From Owenia fusiformis (lineage: Eukaryota > Annelida > Polychaeta > Sabellida > Oweniidae), in the NCBI GenBank assembly GCA_903813345.2, contig CAIIXF020000010.1, positions 10,038,349-10,102,348 of the forward strand: a stretch of DNA of 64,000 bases, read 5' to 3'. Shown piece by piece: positions 1 to 11,600 of the stretch (within the stretch, counting starts at the first letter, position 1; each line of letters begins with the position of its first letter). The position numbers and the translations under genes are program-made. Below the pieces are notes generated by a model. It did no database searches and was not told the DNA's origin. It saw only the letters and a program-made list of their open reading frames with translations.

Positions 1-143
1 TTATAACTAAGTAGACAATGGATATTCAAAAATGTCGAGCCATCTTATATGAGAAGGTTCGTATATAACGTGAGCTATTGAAGAACCCGCTGTTTTACAA
101 CATGTGACCCCTTACACTAATCTTGTTCTCATGTTAATTCAAG

Positions 144-3100
144 ATGTTCTGAAAGCTGACATCACAGATTCAACCAACTGTGCTAAGATTGTCTACAGAG
201 CCCAGGGATTCAGAGCATGGTAAGATGTACATATGAAAACATAAATTCTCGAGATGTTCCCTTTTGAGAGTGTTGACATTCACATGTCACATTATATATT
301 TTGATTCGATATTTGCACTCATCAGGGGCCTCCTATCAATTTTATAGATATTATTTATCAGGAGGCCCTCTAAAGGTGGCCTCCTAAAGTTTTCTTAGCT
401 TTTCTATATATTTATTATATTCTTTCAAAGTATTTTTCTCCTACTCAACTAATTTACAGCTATCGACTATTTGCTCCTAGCAAGGACTTGGTGGGGAAAT
501 ATTTGTTGTCGAGGGAAATGTCAAATGTCAAATTTTAGGTCAAATCGAAGTTCTTTATGAAGGATTGGTATCGATATGGAGAACTGAATTCAACAATGTT
601 TTTCTCTTAAACCAATCATTGAAAACATTCTGTAAAAAAACATGGTATTTTATGTTATGTTGACTGATTGACAATTATTTAGAAATATTTTATAAAACTG
701 TTTTTGTTAACTTTTTTTGTTCTTTTAGTGCAATTGTTTTTGCTCCTTTCTACAAAATCTTGAGAATGAAATAAAATGTTTTTCCGAACCTTGTTGGAAC
801 AAAATAGCTTATACAACATGCTTTTAGACCTCTCAATATTATAGTTATACAAAGGAATTTTTGGTTGATTTTAAAAAAGTATTCAGAAAATTTAACAAAA
901 TCCCCCCAAAATAGATAAAAATCAAGATAAACCTTTTATTTCATTAATAAGATACTTTTTTGAATCAACCAAATTTTCCTTTGTACAATTACAATACTGA
1001 GAGACCTAAACATGTTGTGTTTTTGTCGTTTTGTTCCAATGAGGTTCGGAAAGATCATTTCACTCTGGAAACATGATACCAAGAACAAAACAAGTGTTTG
1101 ATGTGTTTTCTAAAACAAAATATAGTTGAAAGTATATATATATATTTTTCAAATTATATTGTTACCATTCAAAAGATGACCATTAAATTGACGATGTGTT
1201 AAATTTTTAGATTTTTTTATGACTGGTTTAAGAGAAACGTGTGTTCAAAAAGTTCTCCATATCGATACCACTCCTTTCTCAAAGCTTAACAATACACTTC
1301 AATAAGTTTGCCGTCTGGAAAAAATTTGCATTTTTTTTATATTAAAAGAAAAAAGGTCAAAAAGTTTTTTTCAACTTGCTTTAAGTGGACATAATTTCTT
1401 TAAAAATCATCTACAAGACCTCAGGAGTTCATATCTGACCATATATTTGAGAAAATTACAAATACAACCTAAGAGTTTTCTAATACAGTATCTACTGGTA
1501 TCCTGGTTGCATTACAAAGTCACGTGCTTTTCCATTATTCATCATTTAGGTGAATGATAACGTATTATTTTGTGCATGACTAGCCCATGCCAATCTGGCT
1601 AAATTAATGACTGCCAATCATACTGGGATGACAAGATGATGACCATGTATTTATTGCAGCATATTCAATAGTCATATTAACTCAGTTGACCAAGAGGAGG
1701 GAAATCCTAGAGCTCAAAGATGGCCCTATAATTACCTCTCTTGCCCAAATCCTCCATTTGTCCGAATTTCTATTACCATCTAGTTTTTGAATACCACACA
1801 TCTATGTGGTGGTATAAATCGATGTAATACGAGGGTTGATCATAACGTTCTCATAATATCTCTCTTATTTCTTTATTTTTCGATTCTAATGAAATTTTCA
1901 CAGAATGTGCAGCATAGAATGTCTTTTTAATTCAGCAAAAAATATCTAGTTTAACAGAAATATTAAATAAGAAATGGTTGCCAAAGTAACGGGAAATCAA
2001 CGCACCCGGGCAAATAAAAGAAATTGAGAGAATGGCTTTAATTAATCATGTTAACATACATAATAAACTATGATAAATTACCAAACACATTAAAATGTTA
2101 CCTAATATATGTTGTTAAGTGCGACTAATTGTGTGATGTCATAGGGGATGCTTTCTGGCTTCATTAGATGTGATACCAGAGTCTGAGACTCAAAGCTAAT
2201 GATCAGAATGACTGTGTAAGAGAATGCAACAGACACAGAGATCTTCAGAAAAATAAAATTCATACTGATAAAAAGTTATGTTAAGTTTGTAAGATTCTTT
2301 GGTCAGACTAAACATGATCTAAAACAAATATATAGTTAAGATATCAACAAAATTACACCCTGTGTGTGGTCTGAACATAAAGGTTTATCTTAGGCCTGCT
2401 GATTTGTTTTCAAGCTTAATTCCAGGGTCAATTCCATGTTTCAGGTCTATCTTAGGCCTGCTGATTTGTTTTTAAGCCTTGAATTTAAAGAAAACTAAAG
2501 AATAGCTGGATAAATTCCATGTTTCAGGTCTATCTTAGGCCTGCTGATTTGTTTCCAAGCTTAATTTCAGGGTTAATTCCATGTTTCAGGTCTAATTCAG
2601 GCCTGCTGATTCGTTTTCAAGCTTAATTCCAGGGTCAATTCCATGTTTCAGGTCTATCTTAGGCCTGCTGATTTGTTTCCAAGCTTAATTTCAGGGTTAA
2701 TTCCATGTTTCAGGTCTAATTTAGGCCTGCTGATTTGTTTTCAAGCTTAATTTCAGGGTTAATTCCATGTTTCAGGTCTAATTTAGGCCTGCTGATTTGT
2801 TTTCAAGCTTAATTCCAGGGTCAATTCCATGTTTCAGGTCTATCTTAGGCCTGCTGGTTTGTTTTCAAGCTTAATTCCAGGGTTAATTCCATGTTTCAGG
2901 TCTAATTCAGGCCTGTTGATTTGTTTTCAAGCTTAATTCCAGGGTTAATTCCATGTTTCAGGTATAATTCAGACCTGCTGATTTGTTTCAAGCTTAATTT
3001 CAGGGTTAATTTCATGTTTCAGGTCTAATTCAGGCCTGCTGATTCCTTTTCAAGTTTAATTTCAGGGTTTATTCCATGTTTCAGGTCTGCATGGAGAAAT

Positions 3101-3145
3101 CAATGCAGAGGTCGTGATCTGAGTGCTTATGTAAGAGGATGTTAA
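144..3145 (+). CDS. C-type lysozyme, last two coding exons (5' part outside window)
   Basis: C-type lysozymes hydrolyse the peptidoglycan glycan backbone and are secreted for defence or digestion. Two exons are visible: 144-219 and 3085-3145 (TAA stop at 3143-3145). The first encodes ITDSTNCAKIVYRAQGFRAW and the second continues SAWRNQCRGRDLSAYVRGC. Both match the conserved C-terminal third of the family (the NCAKxI and AWxxxCxGxDxxxYxxGC blocks with their disulfide cysteines). The splice joins TG to G to restore Trp, so the phase agrees. The catalytic Glu and Asp would lie in upstream exons beyond the left edge. The 2.9-kb intron holds a fold-back element and a 62-bp minisatellite that ends exactly at the acceptor. 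A polyadenylation signal AATAAA is at 3426-3431. The family call is secure from the motifs; activity cannot be judged. Confidence 0.88.
497..1320. mobile_element. Long imperfect fold-back (inverted repeat) element in lysozyme intron
   Basis: The sequence at about 541-890 is repeated in reverse complement at about 915-1290. Matching pairs include GGTATCGATATGGAGAACT (565-585 region) with its complement at 1250-1268, the CTCTTAAACCA block near 604 with TGGTTTAAGAGA near 1224, and the AACCTTGTTGGAACAAAA block near 788 with its complement near 1033. No transposase reading frame is present, so it is probably a non-autonomous DNA element. It lies in the transcribed lysozyme intron and would form a long hairpin in the pre-mRNA. 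Confidence 0.7.
2380..3089 (+). repeat. 62-bp minisatellite duplicating the 3' splice site of the lysozyme last exon
   Basis: About eleven head-to-tail units end in ATGTTTCAGGTCT. The CAG of successive units ends at 2444, 2527, 2589, 2651, 2713, 2775, 2837, 2899, 2961, 3022 and 3084, a spacing of 62 bp apart from one longer unit (83 bp, carrying an extra AT-rich segment) and one of 61 bp. The last copy is the real acceptor: the exon starts GTCTGCATGG right after its CAG. The other copies read CAG then GTCTA, or GTATA in one unit, so each is a near-perfect decoy acceptor. The unit also carries TTAGGCCTGCTGATTTG and a TTAATTCCAGGG block. Confidence 0.93.
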
Positions 3146-4659
3146 ACAAACATGTGATGTCTCTGGATTTAGGCGCAACCATGTTAAAGAGATATATTAA
3201 ACAAAAATATGATTCTCTTTGTCATTCTGTCAAAGGATGTTAAACAATTATTTGATTTATATAACTCATTATTTTATTTGTAATGATTATGTTATGTACC
3301 ATCTCATGATGTATACATAATATCGATTATTTAATGTTGTTGTACATACCTTGTACATTGGCTTGAAATGATAAAGTTTATATAAAAAATGTAGTTAAAT
3401 CTTGTAATTTGCACATTGATGGTTGAATAAACATGAACATAACAATATATCTTTAGAAACAACTATTGTGTTTTTACATCAGACTAAAATTATTCACTTT
3501 GGACAAACCAAGGTATGTACTGATCTTACCTAGATACGGATGACGTTACAAAGTCAGAGTGATTACAGAGAATTATTGGGATACATATATGGGATCAGTA
3601 AAGTAAGTTATATGCTTTATGACACTTATATAAAATGTTTTGTAATTGTATGCTTTGTTCCACTGTGATTCAGTTATGAGGTGAAATTAAACCCCACTTG
3701 GGTAAAGCAACACAATATAATGAGCTGTATTTATTTTAAAGAATATACTGTTGTAACAAAGAGGAGCGAATTTTTTCTATTGTCTTTAAAGAATTGACAC
3801 TTGGCAAGCTATCCAAAATCAGTGTTGCACAAAAGACGATTGTCTGCCACCCTATTCACTCATTCAACAGTTGAATAGCAAAAAAAGAAAACAAGTTTGA
3901 TGTTATTAAAAAATTTTGCAAGCATCACTGAATTATGATACAGAGTAATGAAGAACGGATTAACTTTAAATATGAATAATGTATACACATTTCAAATGAT
4001 CCATACATGGGTAAATTAACGTCGTCTTGTAAAAGATCCAGTTTATACTATACGTTTGTAAATCTTTATTTTTTATAATTTATGAATGAAATAGATATAC
4101 CAGTACTACCACTAAGTGGATAGTATCTTAGAGCAAAGCAACATCGCAATGTATATTCAAAATTACGTGATGGATAAACTATGAGTAGTGGGTTTTAAGA
4201 GAAATAATAGCCTATAGGGCCTTGACCCCGGCTGTTGTCACCAATTTGAGTAGACGATGAAGAATGGCCATATAAGCCTCCTTGACTTTAACCAACACGA
4301 ACATCAGTTTTGACCTCGTTAACTACGTGCCTTTCACTCGAACCACAATTATCATATCGTGAACGGGAAATCTTTAGTCACGCGCCACCATTTCCTCGCT
4401 CCCCAACATATTTCTCTACTCGCGCACAGAGATTCGTGTTCGCGAACTACTGATGTTCGCGTTGGTCTAAGAGGCCTGTCATAGCTACATACGGTTTTCT
4501 GCAATGCCAATCATAGGCTGAAGGGCGATCAAAATATTTTTTAATAAAGAGGGCAGGCCAATCAACCGCTGCTGCAATAGATCGATCAAAAACTTTGTTT
4601 TCTATTAATGGTACTAGTTTGGCAATTCAAAACAATAGCAGTAACAACATAATTGGAGC
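3146..4659. other. Lysozyme 3' UTR and intergenic region
   Basis: It contains the AATAAA signal at 3426-3431. A dispersed repeat at about 4163-4250 (ATAAACTATGAGTAGTGGGT and a following GACCCCGG block) has diverged relatives near 13605-13735 and 31830-31960. No convincing coding exon was seen before the signal-peptide exon at 4660. Confidence 0.5.
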
Positions 4660-7600
4660 ATGTATGTAACAAAGGCCCTTGTGTTCACGATGCTTCTTGC
4701 ATGCTTGGTGACATCCAAAGATGCGGCGATAGGAAACCAAGAGGATGAACTCCTAAAGGTGAGAATGTGTATTAGACTTCAAGTTGATACATACTGTTTG
4801 ATACAGATGATAAACGACAGTGATGGAAATATAAAAGTAACATTACTATTCCGAAAAGCCACCATGTTATTGAAACAGCAAAATCCAACGTCTAACGCAA
4901 CAATAATAAAGAACTTATCTCTATAATGATTCCATTGTTTCATTGCTTCAGGTCATTGGGATCATAAATTAACACATTGCCCAATATTTCTAGACTGCTA
5001 CTTTTGTGCTTATGCTTAAAACTAAATTATTCATATTTGGAAAAGGTCCTTGAGTCAGCACCTAGGGAAGAGGATAGGACAGTCCGTGAACCGGATTTTG
5101 AATTTGAGAACATCCTTCAAGATCTTCAGAAAAGAGCCACTGATGGGTTGATGTACAATATAGAAACGCACGAAGAACTTGATGCCCTACTTGATATTGC
5201 TAAAAACCAAAAAAAGGGCCAAAGGGATGATTGGCCAGAAGTTGTAGGTGCCTTAATCATATCATTCAGTAATATATCCTAGGCCCGCAAATGTCCCAAA
5301 TTTTCTGCTAAAAAGGGGTAGATTAATGTGCAAAATGGTACACGGTTCATAATATACCGTTTTAAAGCTCGTATGGCTTGTTAGTATGGTTCTGTATTTT
5401 ATATTATACAGAATTCTGATTTTGGCCGAATAATTTGAGGGAAATCATTGTTTCAATTTATAATATAGCGTAACCAATAGGTCCTTTGTAAGATATTTGC
5501 TACCATACGGCAGTCGTGATCAACAACTACATACTAGAGTCAGATGTACCTCCAGTTTGAATGTGGCAAAACACTTTTACATTATTTTCTTTTCTTATAG
5601 CTCAAGAACAAACATCCACCACTTGGCTTTTCGACAAACAAAAGAAAGGCAAATGGCAGTAAAACTAGGAGCAAAAGAAACATCCACATGGATAATGGTA
5701 GTTTATGGCCAAAGGTTAATGGGTATGCTTATGTTCCATGGATGTGGGGAGACTCAACACCGCCCAGTTAGTGTCCAGCTACATGTACATATTTACATGC
5801 AATCATATTTTCAGATATATGTTCACTTGTGTCCTTTGAAAAGTTAAATTGAACGAAATGGTGAAATTATCCAAATGCCTTCTTAATTTTCCATCAACGA
5901 TACCTTGTAATTTTAAATGTTAACAAAAATTGTATTGTAGCTGATGCGGCACGAAACGATGTAGCACTAGCAATGAAATATGTACACGAACACTCTTGTA
6001 TACGATTCATTGACTACACACCGACTGTTCATGCTGATTACAACCTACCACATGAATCTTGGGCAAACTTTACTTTATATAAGGAAGGTACCAGGTCAGT
6101 AGCAAAAATCCTTTTATAGACGCGTTAAAGAAAGGTCTTATACATCATGCAGCAACATTGTAATAACCAACCGTTTCGAGAAAAATAGAGAATACACAAT
6201 ACAATATAATAGTGAAACGTATTAGTCTTGGTAAAGTCCGTGTGAATCACCCACCCCCATCACTACACAACTCCCCACAAGTGTTGAAGAAGATAAAGAG
6301 GGGATTTAAGCAGGGGCGGATCTGGGAACCAACAAGGGGGGGGGGGGCCAAATTTCCGGTCTGATAAAAAAAATTTGGGCCCCTAAAACCAAAAAGTGGG
6401 CCCAAATTTTGAAATTTTGAGGCCCATTTTCTTCAAAATTTGGCCTAAAACTAAAAAATAAGGCCTTAGAAGGCCCATTTATGACTTAAAAGGCCCACTT
6501 TTTTGGGCCTCAAGGCCTTTTTTGGCTTAACATTTTTTTGGGGCACAATTTTTTTTTCTGGGCCCACTCAAGGGGGGGGGGCGGGCCCCTGGCCCCCCCC
6601 CAGATCCGCCAGTGATTTAAGAGACCTGAAGCAATACTTTAAACTTATCGACCACTTGTACTATGTTATCCTTTGTGGTACCCTTTATAATGGATTATCA
6701 TGGCGAATTCTTCATCTGAATCTATTCTAATGGATACCAAAAGGCTCTTGAAGAAAGTGTAGAAGTTGCTTTCACTAGCCTTTTACAAAAGGATTCTCCC
6801 ATGAATCACAATGCTATTGCATGAACCTCTATGGACAGCTGTATAGGTCTATTGTATTGGCATCGTAAAGATTACAGGGTTCTATAATTTCCTTTATAGA
6901 AGGTAGTTTACCAGCACGAAAACTGAATGATAAGATAAGTGTCAGCATGAAGTTAATATTGATATCAGAATGGTGGATTGTTGCATTACATTTGTTTCAG
7001 TTGTTGCTATTCTTATGTTGGGCGACTTACAGAAGGTGGCCAAATAATATTTCCTACGCGCCATTCTGTAAGTATTTAGACAACCATTGTTCAGCAAGGA
7101 TTTTTTTTATCAAAAGAGCGTTTCTAGATTGAATAGATACTGACTATTTTAGGATTGCTCCATTTCATAAGTTCCACACTAAACAATACTTAACCTATTC
7201 CATGCACAAATTTCATAGAGTGCAGATTCTGCGACCTAGATGCATTTAAGGGGTAGTATCTTTCTGTTACCCTTAAATGCTGATGCATCTACTTTTTCAG
7301 GACCATACGATAGATCTACCACTTCATGAAATGGGACATCTCTTTGGAATGTTCCATGAACATAGGCGGCATGACTACTGGCATCGAATCCAATACTTAA
7401 AATCAAATGTAAATGGTATGACCAGTCGATGATTTCATTTTCTTGCACACCCCATCAGTACTCCCCTAAAACCCCTTTAGGACAATAGGTTCTGATCTGT
7501 TTGAATTTGGCATTTCTATGTTAATTATCTATGAATCAATCATGACCAAATATATGTATTTGTTTTTCTTGAGTATACACCCCAAGACTGAGGCCCAGGA

Positions 7601-8672
7601 ATACGTTAAAAATGTTTAAAAAGTCCCCTAGTGTACTGAGTTGGTAATGCGTGGTGTATACATGTATATAAAATTTTTTTACTATATTACTATATTACTT
7701 ACATTGAATAAGAATAAGACTGATTTTTATAAATGACTGTATACCCGGGCCTCAGCCCCAAGAAATACATTGAATTATTCGATATTCTAGATGCAGGAAG
7801 TAAACTTGAATTTGATACAAGAAAGGACGCTGGAAGTTGGCATGAACATGACATCAGCTCAACAATGCATTACGACAGATATGTAAGAATACACTTCGCT
7901 TTTTAAGCCTGTTAATCCCTCATATTTGATGTTGAGCATTTGGGAATCTCCTGAAGGTGTTCCTCGTTTAATTAACAGATAACCATCCACCTCCCTTGCA
8001 TTTCTGGAATGGTATTTTGAAGTAGTAACATTTTAAACAAGTTTGGTTGAAAATTGAAATGCCATTCACAGTCGGATGAGAATCCCCAATGTTTAATGAA
8101 TCCTAGTCTTGTTCTTCTATAAAAGAGTTCGGAAATGTATGACAAATTTGGTGTTTCCAAAATTATGGAGAGGAGTGTATATTGGTGGGAATATACAAGG
8201 GTCTGATGTTAAACTTGATATACTATTAAAATATAGAGGGTACAAATCATTTACTCTCATGCACGCTTGTTTAGTTTGCTTCTAAGAATGACCTTCCTAC
8301 TATGGAAGTCTTGGATAGACAATGGCAGTATTTGTGGTGGTCTAAAAGAGAGCACTATGGGTTCTATGACCTTGAAGATCTCACCAAGGCCTATAAATGT
8401 GATGGTATGGATTTGTATAACCCAAATCATAATTAATATTTAGCAAATGTATCTACAGCTTTATAAAGGTCGATGTGACAATAACCATATAGAAGAATAG
8501 CATATATATCATGGAAAAATAGGATTTGTTTAATTTCAAGACAGCTGTTCTGATAGCCAGAAAGCAACAGGTTGTGCGAATGGAGGTTACCTTGGTTGGA
8601 TAGATGATGCTTGTAAATGTATATGTCTACCTGGACTCACAGGTGTTACCTGTGAAGACTTCGATGACCCAA
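4660..8672 (+). other. Astacin protease and EGF part of the multidomain gene (exons 1-9)
   Basis: Exons: 4660-4758 (signal peptide MYVTKALVFTMLLACLV), 5046-5247 (acidic propeptide, end uncertain), 5601-5766, 5941-6094, 7001-7067, 7301-7415, 7791-7882, 8287-8404, 8541-8672. Exon 3 carries RSKR, a furin-type site, just before the mature start and the NGSLWPKV motif. Exon 4 carries CIRF. Exon 5 carries CCYSYVGR. Exon 6 carries the full zinc site HEMGHLFGMFHEHRRHD, with the three His ligands and catalytic Glu intact. Exon 7 carries the Met-turn SSTMHYDRY, with its Met and Tyr intact. Exon 8 ends the domain with LTKAYKC. Exon 9 is an EGF module (CANGGYL, CKCICLPGLTGVTC). All catalytic residues are present, so an active enzyme is expected. 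The phase-1 end of exon 2 does not fit phase-0 exon 3, so this boundary is unsure. Confidence 0.88.
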
Positions 8673-11600
8673 GTATGTACGTGTGTTGTATTCAAGTGAA
8701 ACACATACAAGTACTCACCGAATGCTTATATTCGTGTTTTTCAAAAGGTTTTATAGACAGTATATGTCAAGTATTATAAAATTATTTCATTTAAAATAGG
8801 AAATCTTTGATTTGTTACACAACATTTTACCAAAAAGAATTCTTTGTTATATGACCAAAGGTTCAGCAGCTCCTTCAAGTTGGCCAAAAGGTCAATTTGG
8901 ACTTTTGAAATCAAAAGACGGGTGCCCAAATGGTTATACATTTTCGACTGGTTGGAGATTACATTATGGAGAAGAATGGCATTACATGACTGATGGATTC
9001 AAAGAACACATCGCTGGAGGAAGCTATGATTCATCATTGGATTGGATTAAAGATCAGTTCTGCATGAAAACGAATTCCACTGGCTGTTATGACTGGCCCG
9101 CTGGATCATATTGCACATTCAAGAAAAGCAACGCCGCCTGTCCGTCTGGTATGAGTTTATAGTGTTTTTGTGCCATTATGGTGTAGGTAATTAGGTATTT
9201 CTCTTATTCCTACCACGTCTTGTGTGCCTATTTCTCACGCAATGTTGGAACAATTTTAAATGATATGTGCTCTAATTTTTATTTAAAATTCGGGGAGACG
9301 GGAGTATTCTACTACTCTGGAATGTGTGACTACAATAAGCATAAATGATTAATTAATTAAAGGGTTCACAGTGGGATCTAAGACGATTGCTGATGACGAA
9401 ACAAAAGGCAACAATGCATTCGACGGAATTCTACCAGATGGATCATATAACTTGGTATGAAACTAATCCTTACTTTTGCCTCCCATCTTTATCAACTACT
9501 CGAAATTGTTCTTTATGTTTTCAGAAATTATTCTTGCCACGTTCATGATTGATTCTTAGAGTTGCAGAAATGTAAAATTATTATCGGTTAAGAATAACTC
9601 AACTTTATACATATAAATGCGTATACTCCTACTCCATAGAAAGTGAAAGTGGATCAGTAGCAATAAACCTTAGAGTACTTATATATCGGCTCATTTACTC
9701 ATTCCTTTTTTCAGAGTACAACATACAAGTTCTGCTGTCGAGACGATGCCTTCGATTCACGACCAGATTGGCCAATTGTTCTTTCAAATAGGTCCCCGTT
9801 CTACCTTTTTAAAATGAAGAGCAAATGCCAAGCAATCAAGGGTAAGTATTAAAATAATGCAAATTGTTGTCATAACTTTAGAACAATTAGATCATGGATT
9901 ATATGCATTATTTATTGTATTCACTCATCTCATATATAAACATTTTCGCGTTTAGTAGACATTTTTAATGCATGGAAAATGCCAGTATTCAAATCCAATG
10001 GTTGTTCAAACTGTTATTCAGGAATGGACGTTCAAGAAGATCAAATATCCTTTGATGAGAGGGATGAACCAAATGATCAGGGTGAAGATGGCATGGCGCC
10101 GTATGACCCTTACGAAGGTGGTAGATCAGCTTTCCATTTATGTTATTACATACCTATCAGATATGGTAATTGCGCTTCTTACTTTGTTTAACTTTGTTTC
10201 ATTCAGCAGTAATTCAATCAACATTTCAATCAGACACTACCCCGAACGCAGTATGACCCTTACGAAGGTGGTAGATCAGCTTTCCATTTATGTTATTACA
10301 TACCTATCAGATATGGTAATTGCGTTTCTTACTTTGTTTAACTTTGTTTCATTCAGCAGTAATTCAATCAACATTTCAATCAGACACTACCCCGAACGCA
10401 GTGTTAAGTTCTAAACTAACGGAAGACAGGGCGATCTTTCAAGAAGTCAATACAAACGAATGCAAAGAGTATTTAGACACGTATATGTGTACATTAAAAT
10501 GGTTGTATTACAAATTGCAAGTGAAGATTCTAAATAATGATGTACCATGCGAAAGAAAATGTTGTATGGTTGTCATGCAGTAGACATTTGACAACAGGTT
10601 TTAAATAAAATGTCATACTGGGGTAGATGTCAGATATGTCTAAAAGACTTTTAAGCTAAATATACATACCAATTTCCTTGCCTTATTTTCCTGTTTACAG
10701 GTTGTAATCAGATGATAACGCTAGACTGTTCAAACCCAATTGAAGTTATAACAACGCCCAATTTTCCTGGTAATTATAATCCCAATCAGGAATGCAATTG
10801 GTTCGTTAAGGTATGTGTTCACTGAAATGGTTAAGGTCTAAAACGATATTAAGAGATATTTTGTTGATAAGTTAAATACCCATGCTAATTACTTGGAAAT
10901 GAAAATACAATTTAGGGATGACATAGGTTCGTTAAGGTATGTCTCCACTGACATGGGTTAAGGACTGGAGAGATACTTATTGGTATTTGTTAAATACCCA
11001 TTAATAAGAAATTAAAATCTTCTATATAACGCATTTTAGGCACCAGAGGGAGCATTCGTAAACCTTCACTTCACAACATTAAAGATTGATGGCACTTTAG
11101 TTGAGAAGGAGCATACTTGTAAAGACTATGTTGAAATCAGACAGAGCATGATTGGTCAGAATGGTATCAAGTAAGTTGCTTGATTATGTCAGGATTGCTA
11201 TCGTGGCTTCGTATTCTGCAGCAGGGCCTTTTATCCATGCGTCAATTAATTATTAAGTTACATCATACAATTACTTGTTAGGAGATAACTTTACAGACAA
11301 GTCTGTAATTTTTTTGTTTAATAGACATAATATAACACTTTGTTGATGTTTAAGATTATGTGGCTCAAATATACGTAAATCATGGGTGACTGAGGACCAC
11401 ATGATGTGGGTCACGTTTAGATCAGATAATAGTTTAGAGGCTAGAGGCTTTAGGGCAATCATTACATACAACACAGGTAATTTGTAGGATTAAGTCAGAC
11501 TGAAATTTTAAGGCTAAGGCCATAAATATGGCACATTTGCAATATCATATGGAAGATTACACCAATTGGTAAATTCATGATTGTTTTTTTGTGTCTTTAT

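Noticed and set aside
4977-5282. A separate small gene starting at 4977
   Set aside because: The useful part (from 5046) joins in phase to the signal-peptide exon at 4660-4758, so it is the propeptide exon of the protease gene.
10166-10206. A 41-nt intron in the first duplicated copy used together with the second copy's 41-nt intron
   Set aside because: Including the intervening 109-nt segment shifts the frame and creates a TGA, so this route cannot make the protein.
9968-10414. A 148-codon open frame running through the 150-bp duplication
   Set aside because: It is a shadow frame; the ApeC-linker frame with consensus splice sites explains the region, and this frame repeats itself only because the DNA is duplicated.
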